64,000 nucleotides of DNA, taken from a virus. Made by a program: the position numbers and the translations under genes. Below the pieces are notes generated by a model. It was not told where the DNA came from. It was given only the letters and a program-made list of their open reading frames with translations, and searched no databases. The stretch covers positions 62,001-126,000 of IMG/VR virus record IMGVR_UViG_3300005613_000002. The stretch is one strand, 5' to 3'. This document shows, piece after piece, positions 52,570-60,815 of the stretch (position 1 is the first letter of the stretch; every line of letters starts with the position of its first letter).

Positions 52570-53058
52570 TTAAAGTATTATTGATGATGTTTCAATAAAT
52601 TCATTACCTTTTAAAATAATACTTCTTGATTCAAGTACTTCTTTAATTGTTTTCAATGTCATTCCATAGTGGAAAACTAATAATGGAATATCATCATTAT
52701 TAGTATCAGAGTTAAACATTTTATCATAACTACTAACATTATGATTATCATCATCTTTTTCAGTTTCATAAGCTAGGGCATGAATATTATGAAAACCATG
52801 CATATATTCTCTATCAACTGCTTCGTGTAAACAAAATAAATCAAAAGATTTTGTTTTTAAATTTAAAACATCATTTATATATTCATCAGTTGGTGGTATT
52901 GCATTATCACAAGCAGGTGAATTATCCCAACACCAACCTTCTATATCAATATTTGATTCATCAAGAGAAAAAATAAATTCATATAAACCCTCATTTTTTG
53001 AATTATAACCAATTTTTAAAACATATATAAGTTTTAGTTTATCATCACTATATTCCAT
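52570..53058 (-). CDS. Hypothetical acidic protein
   Basis: The start ATG 53058 (MEYSDDKLKL, 162 residues) is chosen because a GTATTTATG motif lies 12 bases upstream of it, inside the longer frame from 53088. The product is acidic, with a GWCWDNSPACDN segment and a DREYMHGFHNIHALAYE stretch. No family is recognised. It is a single-gene unit, with a terminator upstream and an inverted repeat downstream. Confidence 0.65.
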   Translation of the reverse strand: MEYSDDKLKLIYVLKIGYNSKNEGLYEFIFSLDESNIDIEGWCWDNSPACDNAIPPTDEYINDVLNLKTKSFDLFCLHEAVDREYMHGFHNIHALAYETEKDDDNHNVSSYDKMFNSDTNNDDIPLLVFHYGMTLKTIKEVLESRSIILKGNEFIETSSIIL

Positions 53059-53070
53059 GTTATTTTTTTT

Positions 53071-53079
53071 CATAAATAC
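53071..53079 (-). promoter_or_regulatory. Late-promoter-like motif GTATTTATG
   Basis: One mismatch in the last base, 12 bases before ATG 53058 and directly after the terminator of the preceding gene. Confidence 0.55.
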
Positions 53080-53086
53080 TATAAAC

Positions 53087-53124
53087 AAAAAAAGCTATAA
53101 TACTCAAAGTATTATAGCTTTTTT
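53087..53124 (-). terminator. Terminator after the 683-residue acidic protein gene
   Basis: Stem AAAAAAGCTATAATAC / GTATTATAGCTTTTTT with a short loop, 18 bases beyond the stop at 53142. The T-run lies on the minus strand past the hairpin. Confidence 0.85.
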
Positions 53125-53141
53125 ATGATTGTGTTTTATGA

Positions 53142-55193
53142 TTATTTTTTTATAACATTTTTATAGTTATCAAATTGTTCATCAATTAATTTATCTAATT
53201 TTTTTAATGAATCAGATTTTTTATCTTCATTAATTACTGCTTTTCTTAAACCTGCTCTTTCTTCAAGTCTTGCCCTGATATATTTTCTTACTTTTAATTC
53301 ACTTTCATTCATTGAAATATTAACAGATTTATCAGGATTAACATTAATATCAACACCTGTTGTTGGTGCACCATCTGGTTTAATAACACCACCACCTAAT
53401 GGCTGTGCTTCTGGAGCAAACCCAACTTCATCAGTTTTATCTTCAATAGCATCTAAATCAACATCATCTTCTTTTATCATTGGTTGTACTTCAATACTTG
53501 CAGGGTCTGTCATTCCTTCTCTTTGTAATCCACTACCTGCTGTAGTTCCACCAACATTAGCATCTTTACCAGTTCTAACTTGATTAGAAATTCCAGCAAT
53601 TAATTTTTGTGTGTCAACAGGTTCTTGACCTGCTTTTGTTAGTCTTGTGTTTAATGACGCAACTTGTGACCCTAAATCATTAGCTAATTTTTCTAATTTT
53701 TGTATTTCACCTTTAACTTCACCACTATGGTATGTCTGACTAATTGCTGTTCCAGCATCTTTAGCTGCTTGAACACCTTTTTGTGCTGCACCACCTATTG
53801 CTTGTCCAGCATCTTTAGCTACACCACTTATTGCTTGTCCAGCACCTTTAACTGCACTACCAACTGCTTGTCCACCTTTTTTTATACCACTAACTGCTGC
53901 ACCACCTAATGATTTTAATCCACCAAATAATTCATCTAATTTTGCTAAATTTTCATCATCATTACTTTCATTCATTCCATCAACATATGGTGTTAATTTT
54001 TCAGCATATTCATCATGACCATATTCGTTTTTTAATGAATCTAACATGTTTGGATTAATTACTTTAATAACTAAAGCAACACCTTCAAGGTCACCATCAT
54101 TCATTCCATCATTATGGGCATTAGCATATCCACTTACTAAATTATTCACTTCATCTTCACCACATTCTCTAAGTGCATCAGCACTTCCATAACCTCTTGA
54201 TTCCGCATATTTTCCAAAACTTCCACATTCACTACAACTTTCTTCTTCAATTTCATCTGGTGGTAATGTATCGCCTAAATCTTCCATATCTTCAGGTGGT
54301 ACAACTTTAAGGATTAAATTTGCAATTTCTTTCCTGTCTTCAATTTCAAGTTCTGGTAATTTATCTTTAAATGATTGGATTAATGATTTAAGATATGATT
54401 GTGATTGTGATGGTTCTAAATCAGTTTTTCTAATTGTATTAGTGATTTTCCCAATAGATTTTTCAAGTTCTCTTGTTGATTCATCTTTTTCTTCACCATC
54501 AACATTATCTGTTGATGTTTCTTCACTATCATCTGTAGTTTCTTCACCTTCTACATCGGTAGTTTCTATTTCTTCTTCACCAGTACCACCATCAGCAGGT
54601 AATCCCGTGTCATCATTAGCTGGTTCAGTTTCCACACTATCAACATCAGTAGTTTCAACATCTGGTTCACTTACATCAGCAGCAGGTAATTCAGCATCAT
54701 CACTAGCTGGCTCAGACTCAAAACCAGCAGCAATTTCATCGCTTGCTGGTTCAGCATTAGCAGTAGCTGCATCTAAATCATCTAATTTGCTTTCAGCATT
54801 ACTAATTTCAATATCTGCTTTATCTTCATTTAATTTTTCTTTTCCACCATTAATATTTGGTTTAAGATTATTGGCTTCATTAATAGTATGCATAAGCATA
54901 TTCCTATTTTTATCAGCTTCATGTAATGATTTATACTGGAAATTGGTAATGTTAGACAATCCACCAATATATGCGAAATCAGATACATTTGGGTCGGTTT
55001 TTGTACCAGCTTTTTTTATGAAGTAATTATGGTTTTCTTTAATTATTCCATAATTTATACCATCTGCTGCTGTTTTATAGTCGATTAATGTACCTAAACT
55101 ACGATTTACTGATTCCTTTATTGTTTTTTTATTTACTTCAGCTAAATTTTTAAGTCTGTCGTAATACGCATCTTTTGATGTATGTTTTTTCAT
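53142..55193 (-). CDS. Large acidic virion-type protein with amphipathic repeats
   Basis: A 683-residue protein. Residues 110-260 are very acidic (Glu/Asp/Thr/Ala repeats around ADVSEPDVETTDVDS and EEEIETTDVEGEE). A CSECGSFGKYAESRGYG segment follows, then tandem 11-residue amphipathic repeats near 440-490 (GGQAVGSAVKG, AGQAISGVAKD, AGQAIGGAAQK). The C-terminus is basic (KVRKYIRARLEERAGLRKA). Position between terminase and acidic neighbours suggests a scaffold-like or internal virion role; I recognise no named family. Confidence 0.55.
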   Translation of the reverse strand: MKKHTSKDAYYDRLKNLAEVNKKTIKESVNRSLGTLIDYKTAADGINYGIIKENHNYFIKKAGTKTDPNVSDFAYIGGLSNITNFQYKSLHEADKNRNMLMHTINEANNLKPNINGGKEKLNEDKADIEISNAESKLDDLDAATANAEPASDEIAAGFESEPASDDAELPAADVSEPDVETTDVDSVETEPANDDTGLPADGGTGEEEIETTDVEGEETTDDSEETSTDNVDGEEKDESTRELEKSIGKITNTIRKTDLEPSQSQSYLKSLIQSFKDKLPELEIEDRKEIANLILKVVPPEDMEDLGDTLPPDEIEEESCSECGSFGKYAESRGYGSADALRECGEDEVNNLVSGYANAHNDGMNDGDLEGVALVIKVINPNMLDSLKNEYGHDEYAEKLTPYVDGMNESNDDENLAKLDELFGGLKSLGGAAVSGIKKGGQAVGSAVKGAGQAISGVAKDAGQAIGGAAQKGVQAAKDAGTAISQTYHSGEVKGEIQKLEKLANDLGSQVASLNTRLTKAGQEPVDTQKLIAGISNQVRTGKDANVGGTTAGSGLQREGMTDPASIEVQPMIKEDDVDLDAIEDKTDEVGFAPEAQPLGGGVIKPDGAPTTGVDINVNPDKSVNISMNESELKVRKYIRARLEERAGLRKAVINEDKKSDSLKKLDKLIDEQFDNYKNVIKK

Positions 55194-55234
55194 TTTTTTG
55201 TTTTTATATTGACTATTATATGATTTACATTTTT

Positions 55235-55243
55235 TATAAATAC
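55235..55243 (-). promoter_or_regulatory. Late-promoter-like motif GTATTTATA
   Basis: Exact consensus in gene sense, 41 bases before ATG 55193. Confidence 0.55.
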
Positions 55244-55270
55244 TTAATTGATAATAAAAAAGTTATTTTA

Positions 55271-55519
55271 TTAGATTATTTCATAATTTTCATTCATTAT
55301 GTTATACTTGACTAACATATTAAAAACTCTGGGAGTTATTAAATCTTTTCTTTGATAATTATCAATAACTGATTGATTTACTTTAGTCTGTGAAACATTT
55401 TCATTCAACATTTTCGAGTTTCTATGTAAATGCTCCAATATTTCATAAAAGGTATTATCAGATTTCTTCCTATCGATAAATTCAACTAATTGTTCTTTTT
55501 TAACTATAAACTTTTTCAT
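55271..55519 (-). CDS. Hypothetical small protein
   Basis: An 82-residue, helical, basic protein (MKKFIVKKEQLVEFIDRKK...). No family is recognised. It starts 3 bases after the nucleotidyltransferase-like gene ends, so the two are probably co-translated. Confidence 0.65.
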   Translation of the reverse strand: MKKFIVKKEQLVEFIDRKKSDNTFYEILEHLHRNSKMLNENVSQTKVNQSVIDNYQRKDLITPRVFNMLVKYNIMNENYEII

Positions 55520-55522
55520 TTA

Positions 55523-56287
55523 TTAAATATTGAGTTCATCTAAACTTAATTCATTTTGTAGATAACCATTCTTTAATTCAACCATTTTTTCAAGATAACC
55601 AGTATTTCTTAACACTTTAAAAACTAGATTTTCAACAGAATATTCACCACCATTTTCTAATCCTGTTTGTCTATATTTTTTTATTTTATCTTTAATTTGT
55701 TCATATTTTTCTAACCAATTATCTTTATTTTTATTAGACTCTAAATCGTCAATAGCATTCATAAAATCTGCTGATTTTAATTTAATATTGGCAGTATCAA
55801 TATTGACAATTTTTTTTGTTGGTTTGTTAATCCATTGATTATTCATTAATGAATAGATTCCTGACGAATGATGCAATTCGCTTTTATCTTGAAAATATAG
55901 TTCAACATCATGCCCTTTTACTTGTATTGGAAGTTTTTCTTTCCATAATTGTTTTTTTAGTTTAAGGAAATCAGCAACAAATTCTTTATTTTCGGATATT
56001 TGTGAATAATCTAAAACAATATGAATATCTAAATCTGAATTTTCATTATAATTAAAGTTAGCCATACTACCAGTAAGTGTTATATCATTAAATTTTAAAT
56101 TTTCAACATTTGAAAACTCAATGAATCTTTTAGCATTAAGCAGTAATGTTTTTCTAACATCAGATTTAAGTTTATCATCTTCCCAAATAAGTGGAGATAG
56201 TTCATCATGTAATTGGATAGATGTTACATCAACACTATCAGGTTCAATCACTTCTTTAATGATATCACTAATGTTTATTTTATTCAT
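55523..56287 (-). CDS. Nucleotidyltransferase-fold protein
   Basis: A 254-residue protein. Residues 65-90 (DITLTGSMANFNYNENSDLDIHIVLD) contain the GS.A.....SDLD.h..... signature of the DNA-polymerase-beta-like nucleotidyltransferase superfamily, with Asp-x-Asp metal ligands. A third acidic residue could be in HDVELYFQDK (about 124). The substrate is unknown; the superfamily includes tRNA, antibiotic and toxin-type nucleotidyltransferases. It lies in a late virion run with no motif of its own. Confidence 0.75.
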   Translation of the reverse strand: MNKINISDIIKEVIEPDSVDVTSIQLHDELSPLIWEDDKLKSDVRKTLLLNAKRFIEFSNVENLKFNDITLTGSMANFNYNENSDLDIHIVLDYSQISENKEFVADFLKLKKQLWKEKLPIQVKGHDVELYFQDKSELHHSSGIYSLMNNQWINKPTKKIVNIDTANIKLKSADFMNAIDDLESNKNKDNWLEKYEQIKDKIKKYRQTGLENGGEYSVENLVFKVLRNTGYLEKMVELKNGYLQNELSLDELNI

Positions 56288-56323
56288 GTTTTCTATAATT
56301 ATAACACTTAATATAATCAGTTA

Positions 56324-56764
56324 TTAACCAACGGTTGGAATAGATTTAACAGGAACGTTAGGTTTAGTTTCATCTAATTCTTCCTTATCATCATCTTTTT
56401 TTTCTTCTTTTGGTTTTTCATCATCTTTTTCGTCATCATCCTTTTTCTTATCAAAATTCCACTCTTGTAGATTTTCTTCAGGAGATGTGTTATTATCTAT
56501 TTCAACACTTGCTTCTTCTTCTTCTTCACCAGTTGCATCACCTCCATTAACTAATGTATATAATTCTCCAACTTTTTCTTTTAGTTCATCATATTTTTGC
56601 TCAATTGTTTTTTCTTCAACTTCGGGAGTTTCAGTTGCATCAATTTCAACACTTGCTGGTTCTGCTGGTAATTCATTATCGAAATTTTCGTTTAAACTAG
56701 GCTTAAATGTTTTATCTAATTTATGCATTACTTCGAAAAGTCTTTTTTTATCGTTTTTTTTCAT
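56324..56764 (-). CDS. Very acidic small protein
   Basis: A 146-residue protein. After a basic start (MKKNDKKRLFEVMHKLDKTF) it is dominated by Glu/Asp/Lys low complexity, with EPASVEIDATETPEVEEK and DDDEKDDEKPKEEKKDDD. It is compositionally similar to the 683-residue protein and the scaffold, so a prohead-core or internal role is possible. It is first in the minus-strand packaging run and has an exact promoter motif. Confidence 0.6.
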   Translation of the reverse strand: MKKNDKKRLFEVMHKLDKTFKPSLNENFDNELPAEPASVEIDATETPEVEEKTIEQKYDELKEKVGELYTLVNGGDATGEEEEEASVEIDNNTSPEENLQEWNFDKKKDDDEKDDEKPKEEKKDDDKEELDETKPNVPVKSIPTVG

Positions 56765-56789
56765 AATTATGATTTTATATTTTTATTAT

Positions 56790-56798
56790 TATAAATAC
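56790..56798 (-). promoter_or_regulatory. Late-promoter-like motif GTATTTATA
   Basis: Exact consensus in gene sense, 25 bases before ATG 56764. A further minus-strand copy lies at 56859-56867. Confidence 0.6.
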
Positions 56799-56891
56799 AC
56801 ATTATTGATGAATTTAACCCACTATTCATCTATTCATCATAATAAATGTGTGATTTTATATAAATACGCAATTTTAAATTAAAATCATATA

Positions 56892-56900
56892 GTATTTATT
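56892..56900 (+). promoter_or_regulatory. Late-promoter-like motif GTATTTATT
   Basis: GTATTTATT, 17 bases before ATG 56918. It favours that ATG over the in-frame TTG at 56909. Confidence 0.6.
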
Positions 56901-56917
56901 ATAAATTCTTGAGTAAA

Positions 56918-58231
56918 ATGAGTTTAGATTGTTTAAATAGTATAATTACAGATAATTTAGCAATTCACATTGACCTAACTGACAGTAAATCATGGAATTT
57001 AAATACTGATTTAATTGTTAATAGTTTAAATAAGTGGAATGAGGCAATTTCTGATGATATTGATCTAATTGACTTTGGATTAACAGGTTTTGATAATGGT
57101 AGAGTGGATTCTATGAATTCAGGAATAACATTAACTCAAAATGATAATAAATTAACACTTAATAGAGTTGGGTATAATGATATTAGTGGTGGTACTTATT
57201 ATAGTGGATATACTGTTACATCACATAGTGGTGCATCAGTAGGTAATTATTTTTCATTAAATGGTGGATATCTTCAAGGTTTTTTTAAATTAGAAGATTA
57301 TGATTTCGAATTATTTCCACCTCGATATAATAGTGGTATTACTATTGAAACAGTGATTGAAATATTACCAGAATCTGAAGGTACATTCTTTTTAATGGGT
57401 GTTAGAGCAGAAGATAAATATAATTCATTTTTTAGTGGTGAGACAACAATAACTGGAACAACTGAGGTATCATATGGCGGTAACTCAACTGGTCAATCAA
57501 TTCAATTTAGTGGAATCACAACAAGTGAAGATAATTATTTGGTATCATATGATGAAGATGAAGTAAATCTGAGTTCGTTCAAACAACCAGAATATAAAGA
57601 GTTTACAATATTTGATGAACCAATACAAGTTGATAATATTGGAAATAATATTATTTCGTTTGATATAACTGATTTAAAGAAGTTAAAATATAGATATGTT
57701 AATTCTGACGGTATTTTAGTTCAAAATGAATCATCTAATTCTATAAGTAGAACTGGTTGGACTATAATTGATATTGTATTTAAGCCATATTCGATTATTA
57801 ATGAATATGACCCAACAATTTATAAATGTTATGATAGAAGGAAAGGTGATCTTATTTTTTATGTAAATGGTAGAGTATTTTGGAAGATAAAAGATTTTGA
57901 TGAATTTTATTTTATTGGAATTAATAATGATAAAGAAAAACAATTAGGTGTTCCATATAATATTAGTTGGGGTGGTGGTTCATTTGGTTTGAAACATTCT
58001 TGGCATTTTAATAATTTCAATCGTAATGAAATTATACAAGATGAAACAAAAAATGATTTATTTATTGAAAAATATTTTAATTCATCATTTATTGGAAACA
58101 TACAAAAATTAAGAATATATGATACAGCATTATTATCAAACGAAATATTAAATAACACAATTATTGAATCTAAAAACAATACTTATTATAATATTTCCGT
58201 TTCTAAAGGTGGTAGAATAATATATAGATAA
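56918..58231 (+). CDS. LamG/concanavalin-like virion protein
   Basis: From ATG 56918 (MSLDCLNSIITD, 437 residues). The C-terminal half has GLKHSWHFNNF and SSFIGNIQKLRIYDTALLSNEILNN, the typical last strands of LamG-like jelly-rolls (F.G.i..lriYd.aLs..Ei..n). The N-terminal half is beta-rich. Such domains on phage tails bind carbohydrates. It is divergent from the packaging run and probably a fiber or tail-decoration protein. Confidence 0.65.
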   Translation: MSLDCLNSIITDNLAIHIDLTDSKSWNLNTDLIVNSLNKWNEAISDDIDLIDFGLTGFDNGRVDSMNSGITLTQNDNKLTLNRVGYNDISGGTYYSGYTVTSHSGASVGNYFSLNGGYLQGFFKLEDYDFELFPPRYNSGITIETVIEILPESEGTFFLMGVRAEDKYNSFFSGETTITGTTEVSYGGNSTGQSIQFSGITTSEDNYLVSYDEDEVNLSSFKQPEYKEFTIFDEPIQVDNIGNNIISFDITDLKKLKYRYVNSDGILVQNESSNSISRTGWTIIDIVFKPYSIINEYDPTIYKCYDRRKGDLIFYVNGRVFWKIKDFDEFYFIGINNDKEKQLGVPYNISWGGGSFGLKHSWHFNNFNRNEIIQDETKNDLFIEKYFNSSFIGNIQKLRIYDTALLSNEILNNTIIESKNNTYYNISVSKGGRIIYR

Positions 58232-58287
58232 TAACAATCACTTGACAACAAAAAAAATTATAGTTATTTTTATACAAAAATATTAAT

Positions 58288-58530
58288 ATGACAATATTAT
58301 CAGAAATATATGCAGGTTGGAAGAATTTCATTTTCGAAAATCCAAATGTTGAAGCCGAAGCAAAAAGAAGAATTGAAATTTGTACAGGAAATGAAGAAAA
58401 AAATATAAAAAAGTGTGACCACTTTAGAAATAATAAAACTTGTGCTAAATGTGGTTGTTATATGCCAGCTAAAGCTAGAAGTCCAAAATCTCGTTGTCCT
58501 GTTGGTAATTGGAAGTTAAGGTCTGTTTAA
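58288..58530 (+). CDS. Small Cys-rich zinc-ribbon-like protein
   Basis: An 80-residue protein. The C-terminal half has CTGNEEKNIKKC, then CAKCGCYMPAKARSPKSRCPVGNW. The Cys spacing and the CP.G.W end resemble small phage zinc-ribbon proteins of unknown function. A TTGACA hexamer 41 bases upstream with TATTTT after a 17-base spacer resembles a sigma-70 promoter, unlike other genes here. It overlaps the convergent gene by 15 bases. Confidence 0.65.
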   Translation: MTILSEIYAGWKNFIFENPNVEAEAKRRIEICTGNEEKNIKKCDHFRNNKTCAKCGCYMPAKARSPKSRCPVGNWKLRSV

Positions 58531-58938
58531 TGTTATTACATATGTGTCTTCTAAGGACACACCTTTAAATTCGTTGGATTTTAATGTTGTTTTATTAAAT
58601 GCGTCAATTATTACAGTTTCGTTGTTTACTTGTAGTTTAAGTTTTCCACTTACACATATAATAGTATGTATATAATCCCTTTTTTCTAATTCTAATACAG
58701 TACCTTTTGGGATAAAATGAAAAACCGTTATATCTTCTGGTTTTTCATTATCGTTTATTGTTTTATATCTAATTTCATCATTATGGTTACAATTTTCCCA
58801 ATTAGTAAAAAATCTAATAACAATCCCATCATCAATATCATGGACGCTTGGAATTTCTATTTTACTTAAAAGTTGTGCTTCCTTTTTATCAATTAAAAAA
58901 TTAATCTTATCTAATATTTTTTGTTTTTCAACGTTCAT
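58516..58938 (-). CDS. Small cupin-like protein
   Basis: A 140-residue protein. The centre and end (FHFIPKGTVLELEKRDYIHTIICVSGKLKLQVNNETVIIDAFNKTTLKSNEFKGVSL) follow the single-domain cupin pattern of strands with a G-x-L turn. The usual metal-binding His residues are incomplete. The function is unknown. It starts 3 bases after the upstream gene ends. Confidence 0.5.
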   Translation of the reverse strand: MNVEKQKILDKINFLIDKKEAQLLSKIEIPSVHDIDDGIVIRFFTNWENCNHNDEIRYKTINDNEKPEDITVFHFIPKGTVLELEKRDYIHTIICVSGKLKLQVNNETVIIDAFNKTTLKSNEFKGVSLEDTYVITLNRP

Positions 58939-58941
58939 ATT

Positions 58942-59541
58942 TTAACAAAATTGAGATATTGCTGATTTATTTATATTATCACGTATGTCCATAGTAGTTT
59001 CAGTTGAAATAAAACCACTTACATATTCTCTAATAAATAAATTTTTTATATTTATAGGTGCTTTTTCAAAAGCTAAAAATTTTAGTTCCTCACCATCATC
59101 ACTAAATAATGATATTTCGATATCCTCCCAATTAATATAATTAAACCAAGCATTACCTGATGGTGGCGTATTATAATCACCACTATCACTTTCACCACTT
59201 GCTGTTACACTAATATTACTACTATTAAATTCTAATGCTAGTTTTATTGGGTCTTTATTTGAATCATATAAATATTCAATATTAAGTCCATATTCAATAG
59301 TAATATTATTCATTTCATCGTAACTGGATTCAAAATCTCCACCTATTGATGCATTAGTTGTTTCAATTATTTTAATTTTGTTATTTTGCCTTAATAGCGA
59401 GTCACAAATAAATTGTTTTTGTAATTCCTCATTGTTAAGTAAGTCAATGTATTCTTGATATTTAACATTTGTGTCATTATTAAGAAAATCAAAATTGTTG
59501 ATTTCTTCGGTTATAATTTTTTGAAAATTAATTTTATACAT
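58942..59541 (-). CDS. Hypothetical protein
   Basis: A 199-residue protein with a helical first third and a beta-rich acidic remainder (SSNISVTASGESDSGDYN). No family is recognised. It forms a two-gene minus-strand unit with the cupin-like gene under a GTATTTATT motif, so late expression is likely. Confidence 0.6.
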   Translation of the reverse strand: MYKINFQKIITEEINNFDFLNNDTNVKYQEYIDLLNNEELQKQFICDSLLRQNNKIKIIETTNASIGGDFESSYDEMNNITIEYGLNIEYLYDSNKDPIKLALEFNSSNISVTASGESDSGDYNTPPSGNAWFNYINWEDIEISLFSDDGEELKFLAFEKAPINIKNLFIREYVSGFISTETTMDIRDNINKSAISQFC

Positions 59542-59565
59542 TGATTATAATTTTGTAATAAATAC

Positions 59566-59574
59566 TCATAATTT
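59566..59574 (-). promoter_or_regulatory. Late-promoter-like motif GTATTTATT
   Basis: GTATTTATT in gene sense, 24 bases before ATG 59541. Confidence 0.55.
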
Positions 59575-59607
59575 TTATTAAATCGAAAAAAAATATTAAA
59601 AATCATT

Positions 59608-59616
59608 GTATTTATA
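59608..59616 (+). promoter_or_regulatory. Orphan late-promoter-like motif GTATTTATA
   Basis: Exact consensus on the plus strand followed after 8 bases by an ATG that opens only a five-codon frame (MTALA-stop). A terminator follows 126 bases later. Confidence 0.5.
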
Positions 59617-59780
59617 ATTGAAAAATGACTGCGCTTGCTTAATCAATGAATTAAGTTACGTTTTCTATGACAAATTAGCATGATTTTTTTAATTTTATAG
59701 CCAGATAGTGGTTACGTGAAATTTTAAACTTAATAATTTATAAAAATGCATCAAATTTAGGGTGCATTTTTTTTTTATTA
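59617..59780 (+). ncRNA. Candidate small RNA or micro-peptide unit
   Basis: The stretch lies between an exact promoter motif (59608) and a terminator (59742-59771). Its only ORF is MTALA at 59625-59642. The signals imply a transcript of about 150 bases without a protein product. It contains two TTACGT copies (in AGTTACGT and GGTTACGTG) but no obvious family match. Confidence 0.35.
59742..59775 (+). terminator. Rho-independent terminator
   Basis: Stem AAAAATGCA / TGCATTTTT with a 12-base loop, and a run of ten or more T on the plus side. Confidence 0.8.
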
Positions 59781-59809
59781 TTATTTATATAAAATAATAT
59801 AGTTAAATA

Positions 59810-60301
59810 ATGAAGATAATTGGAGAACACACACATAATTTTTCTGCATTAATGATACAATTAGGAATGCATATTGACCATTTAATAAATGGGAATCCTA
59901 TTAATGGTAGAGTCTATAATCATATATTAATTGAACATGATGGTTATGTATATGAAGCAATTGGTCATGGTGTGGTAAAATGGACATTAGCAGAACACAA
60001 TGCACAACGTAAAGTTAAAAATCATTGTAAACGAATTGAATTTAATCTCGATCTAACTAAAATTGAATTACATAAAGCATTAAGTTATTTAGAAAATCAA
60101 AAAGGTAAAAAATATGAATATGCTAATTTTTATTGGCATTTAAAAAAAATATTCACTAATAAATGGAAAGGTGATAAAACTGATAAGAAATTATATTGTA
60201 CTGAATTGGTTATCCGTGCTATGAATTTTACTGGAAAATATAATATTGACCCATATTTAAATCCAATTGAAATTAGAGAACTACTAAGAATTATTATTTA
60301 A
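59810..60301 (+). CDS. Permuted NlpC/P60 (C92-like) peptidase/amidase
   Basis: A 163-residue protein. A His-first order typical of permuted papain-like NlpC/P60 proteins is visible: His38 in YNHILIEHDG, Glu49 in YVYEAIGHGV and Cys130 in LYCTELVIRA. Members cut peptide or amide bonds in cell-wall or lipid substrates. No signal peptide is present. It could be a lysis enzyme or a virion factor. A TTATTTATA motif variant lies 20 bases upstream. Confidence 0.7.
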   Translation: MKIIGEHTHNFSALMIQLGMHIDHLINGNPINGRVYNHILIEHDGYVYEAIGHGVVKWTLAEHNAQRKVKNHCKRIEFNLDLTKIELHKALSYLENQKGKKYEYANFYWHLKKIFTNKWKGDKTDKKLYCTELVIRAMNFTGKYNIDPYLNPIEIRELLRIII

Positions 60302-60347
60302 AAATGAAAAATAATATAAATTTTTATTATTTTTTTTAAAAAGTATT

Positions 60348-60356
60348 GTATTTATG
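60348..60356 (+). promoter_or_regulatory. Late-promoter-like motif GTATTTATG
   Basis: One mismatch (last base), 50 bases before the small ORF at 60407, in the region leading to the tRNA cluster. Confidence 0.4.
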
Positions 60357-60406
60357 ATTTTAATGCGTATATTTGCATTATAATTTAGTGTTTAACAATT
60401 AGTATT

Positions 60407-60490
60407 ATGAAAAATTTAGTGAACATACAGCATCAACCCGTACAACATCCACAGGATATCGTTGAATGGGTAGATTATGTTCAAACTTAA
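60407..60490 (+). CDS. 27-residue micro-ORF
   Basis: ATG to TAA, MKNLVNIQHQPVQHPQDIVE and seven more residues. It lies between a promoter motif and a strong terminator (60521-60556). Notably it contains several His, Gln and Pro codons (QHQPVQHPQ), the same three amino acids as the tRNAs encoded next. It could be a leader peptide. Confidence 0.45.
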   Translation: MKNLVNIQHQPVQHPQDIVEWVDYVQT

Positions 60491-60520
60491 ATTTTTCCGA
60501 GAGAAGTTTTAATTTAGGGC

Positions 60521-60556
60521 AAAAAGTTCCATTCTATTTAGAGTGGAACTTTTTTT
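60521..60556 (+). terminator. Terminator/attenuator before tRNA cluster
   Basis: An 11-bp stem AAAAAGTTCCA / TGGAACTTTTT with a 12-base loop and a T-run. It is 8 bases upstream of the first tRNA and would uncouple it from the micro-ORF unless read through. Confidence 0.88.
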
Positions 60557-60563
60557 GTTATAT

Positions 60564-60658
60564 CTGGGATTGAACGAGTGGTTGAAGTTACCAGCCTTGG
60601 AAACTGGTGAGGGCGATAAGATGGTTGTCCTCCGTGGGTTCGAACCCCACATCCCAGA
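60564..60658 (+). tRNA. tRNA with long variable arm, apparent anticodon UGG (Pro); Ser(GGA) register possible
   Basis: Acceptor CTGGGAT / ATCCCAG with A73, D stem AAC/GTT, T stem GTGGG / CCCAC. The anticodon arm CCAGC-CTTGGAA-ACTGG gives UGG with a C-A mismatch closing the loop. Reading it as a 9-base loop with stem ACCAG/CTGGT allows GGA. The variable region is 26 bases with a GAGG/CCTC stem. C1-G72 and A73 are Pro identity elements, while the arm is Ser/Leu-like. CCA is not encoded. Confidence 0.8.
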
Positions 60659-60660
60659 CA

Positions 60661-60803
60661 AATGAATAATGGTAGTGTTAATATTATATATGGAGTAACT
60701 TGATGAATCCTTGAAGGAACGCTTGGTGAAAAATAGTAAAAGTATATAACAACAACACGCTAGTCGAAGATGACTGGAGTTATAGGCGAAAATCCTATTC
60801 ATT
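60661..60803 (+). ncRNA. Structured RNA segment E1 after first long-arm tRNA
   Basis: 143 bases framed by AATGAATA and TATTCATT (8 bp). Internal hairpins include TCC-TTGAA-GGA, AGTC-GAAGAT-GACT and ATAGG-CGAAAAT-CCTAT; the last competes with the outer helix. It shares GTTATAG followed by GAAAA with segment E3. There is no ORF. T4 has two non-tRNA stable RNAs (rnaC, rnaD) in its tRNA cluster, a possible parallel. Confidence 0.4.
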
Positions 60804-60815
60804 GTTTATAAATAT

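Noticed and set aside
54442-55026. 194-codon plus-strand ORF, Ser/Val-rich
   Set aside because: It is exactly antisense to the acidic low-complexity part of the 683-residue protein; the composition is a mirror of the Glu/Asp/Thr codons.
60661-60803. Group I intron or hammerhead ribozyme in segment E1
   Set aside because: TTGATGA followed by a small hairpin recalls a hammerhead core, but the GAAAC box and cleavage triplet are not in place, and the length is too short for a group I intron.
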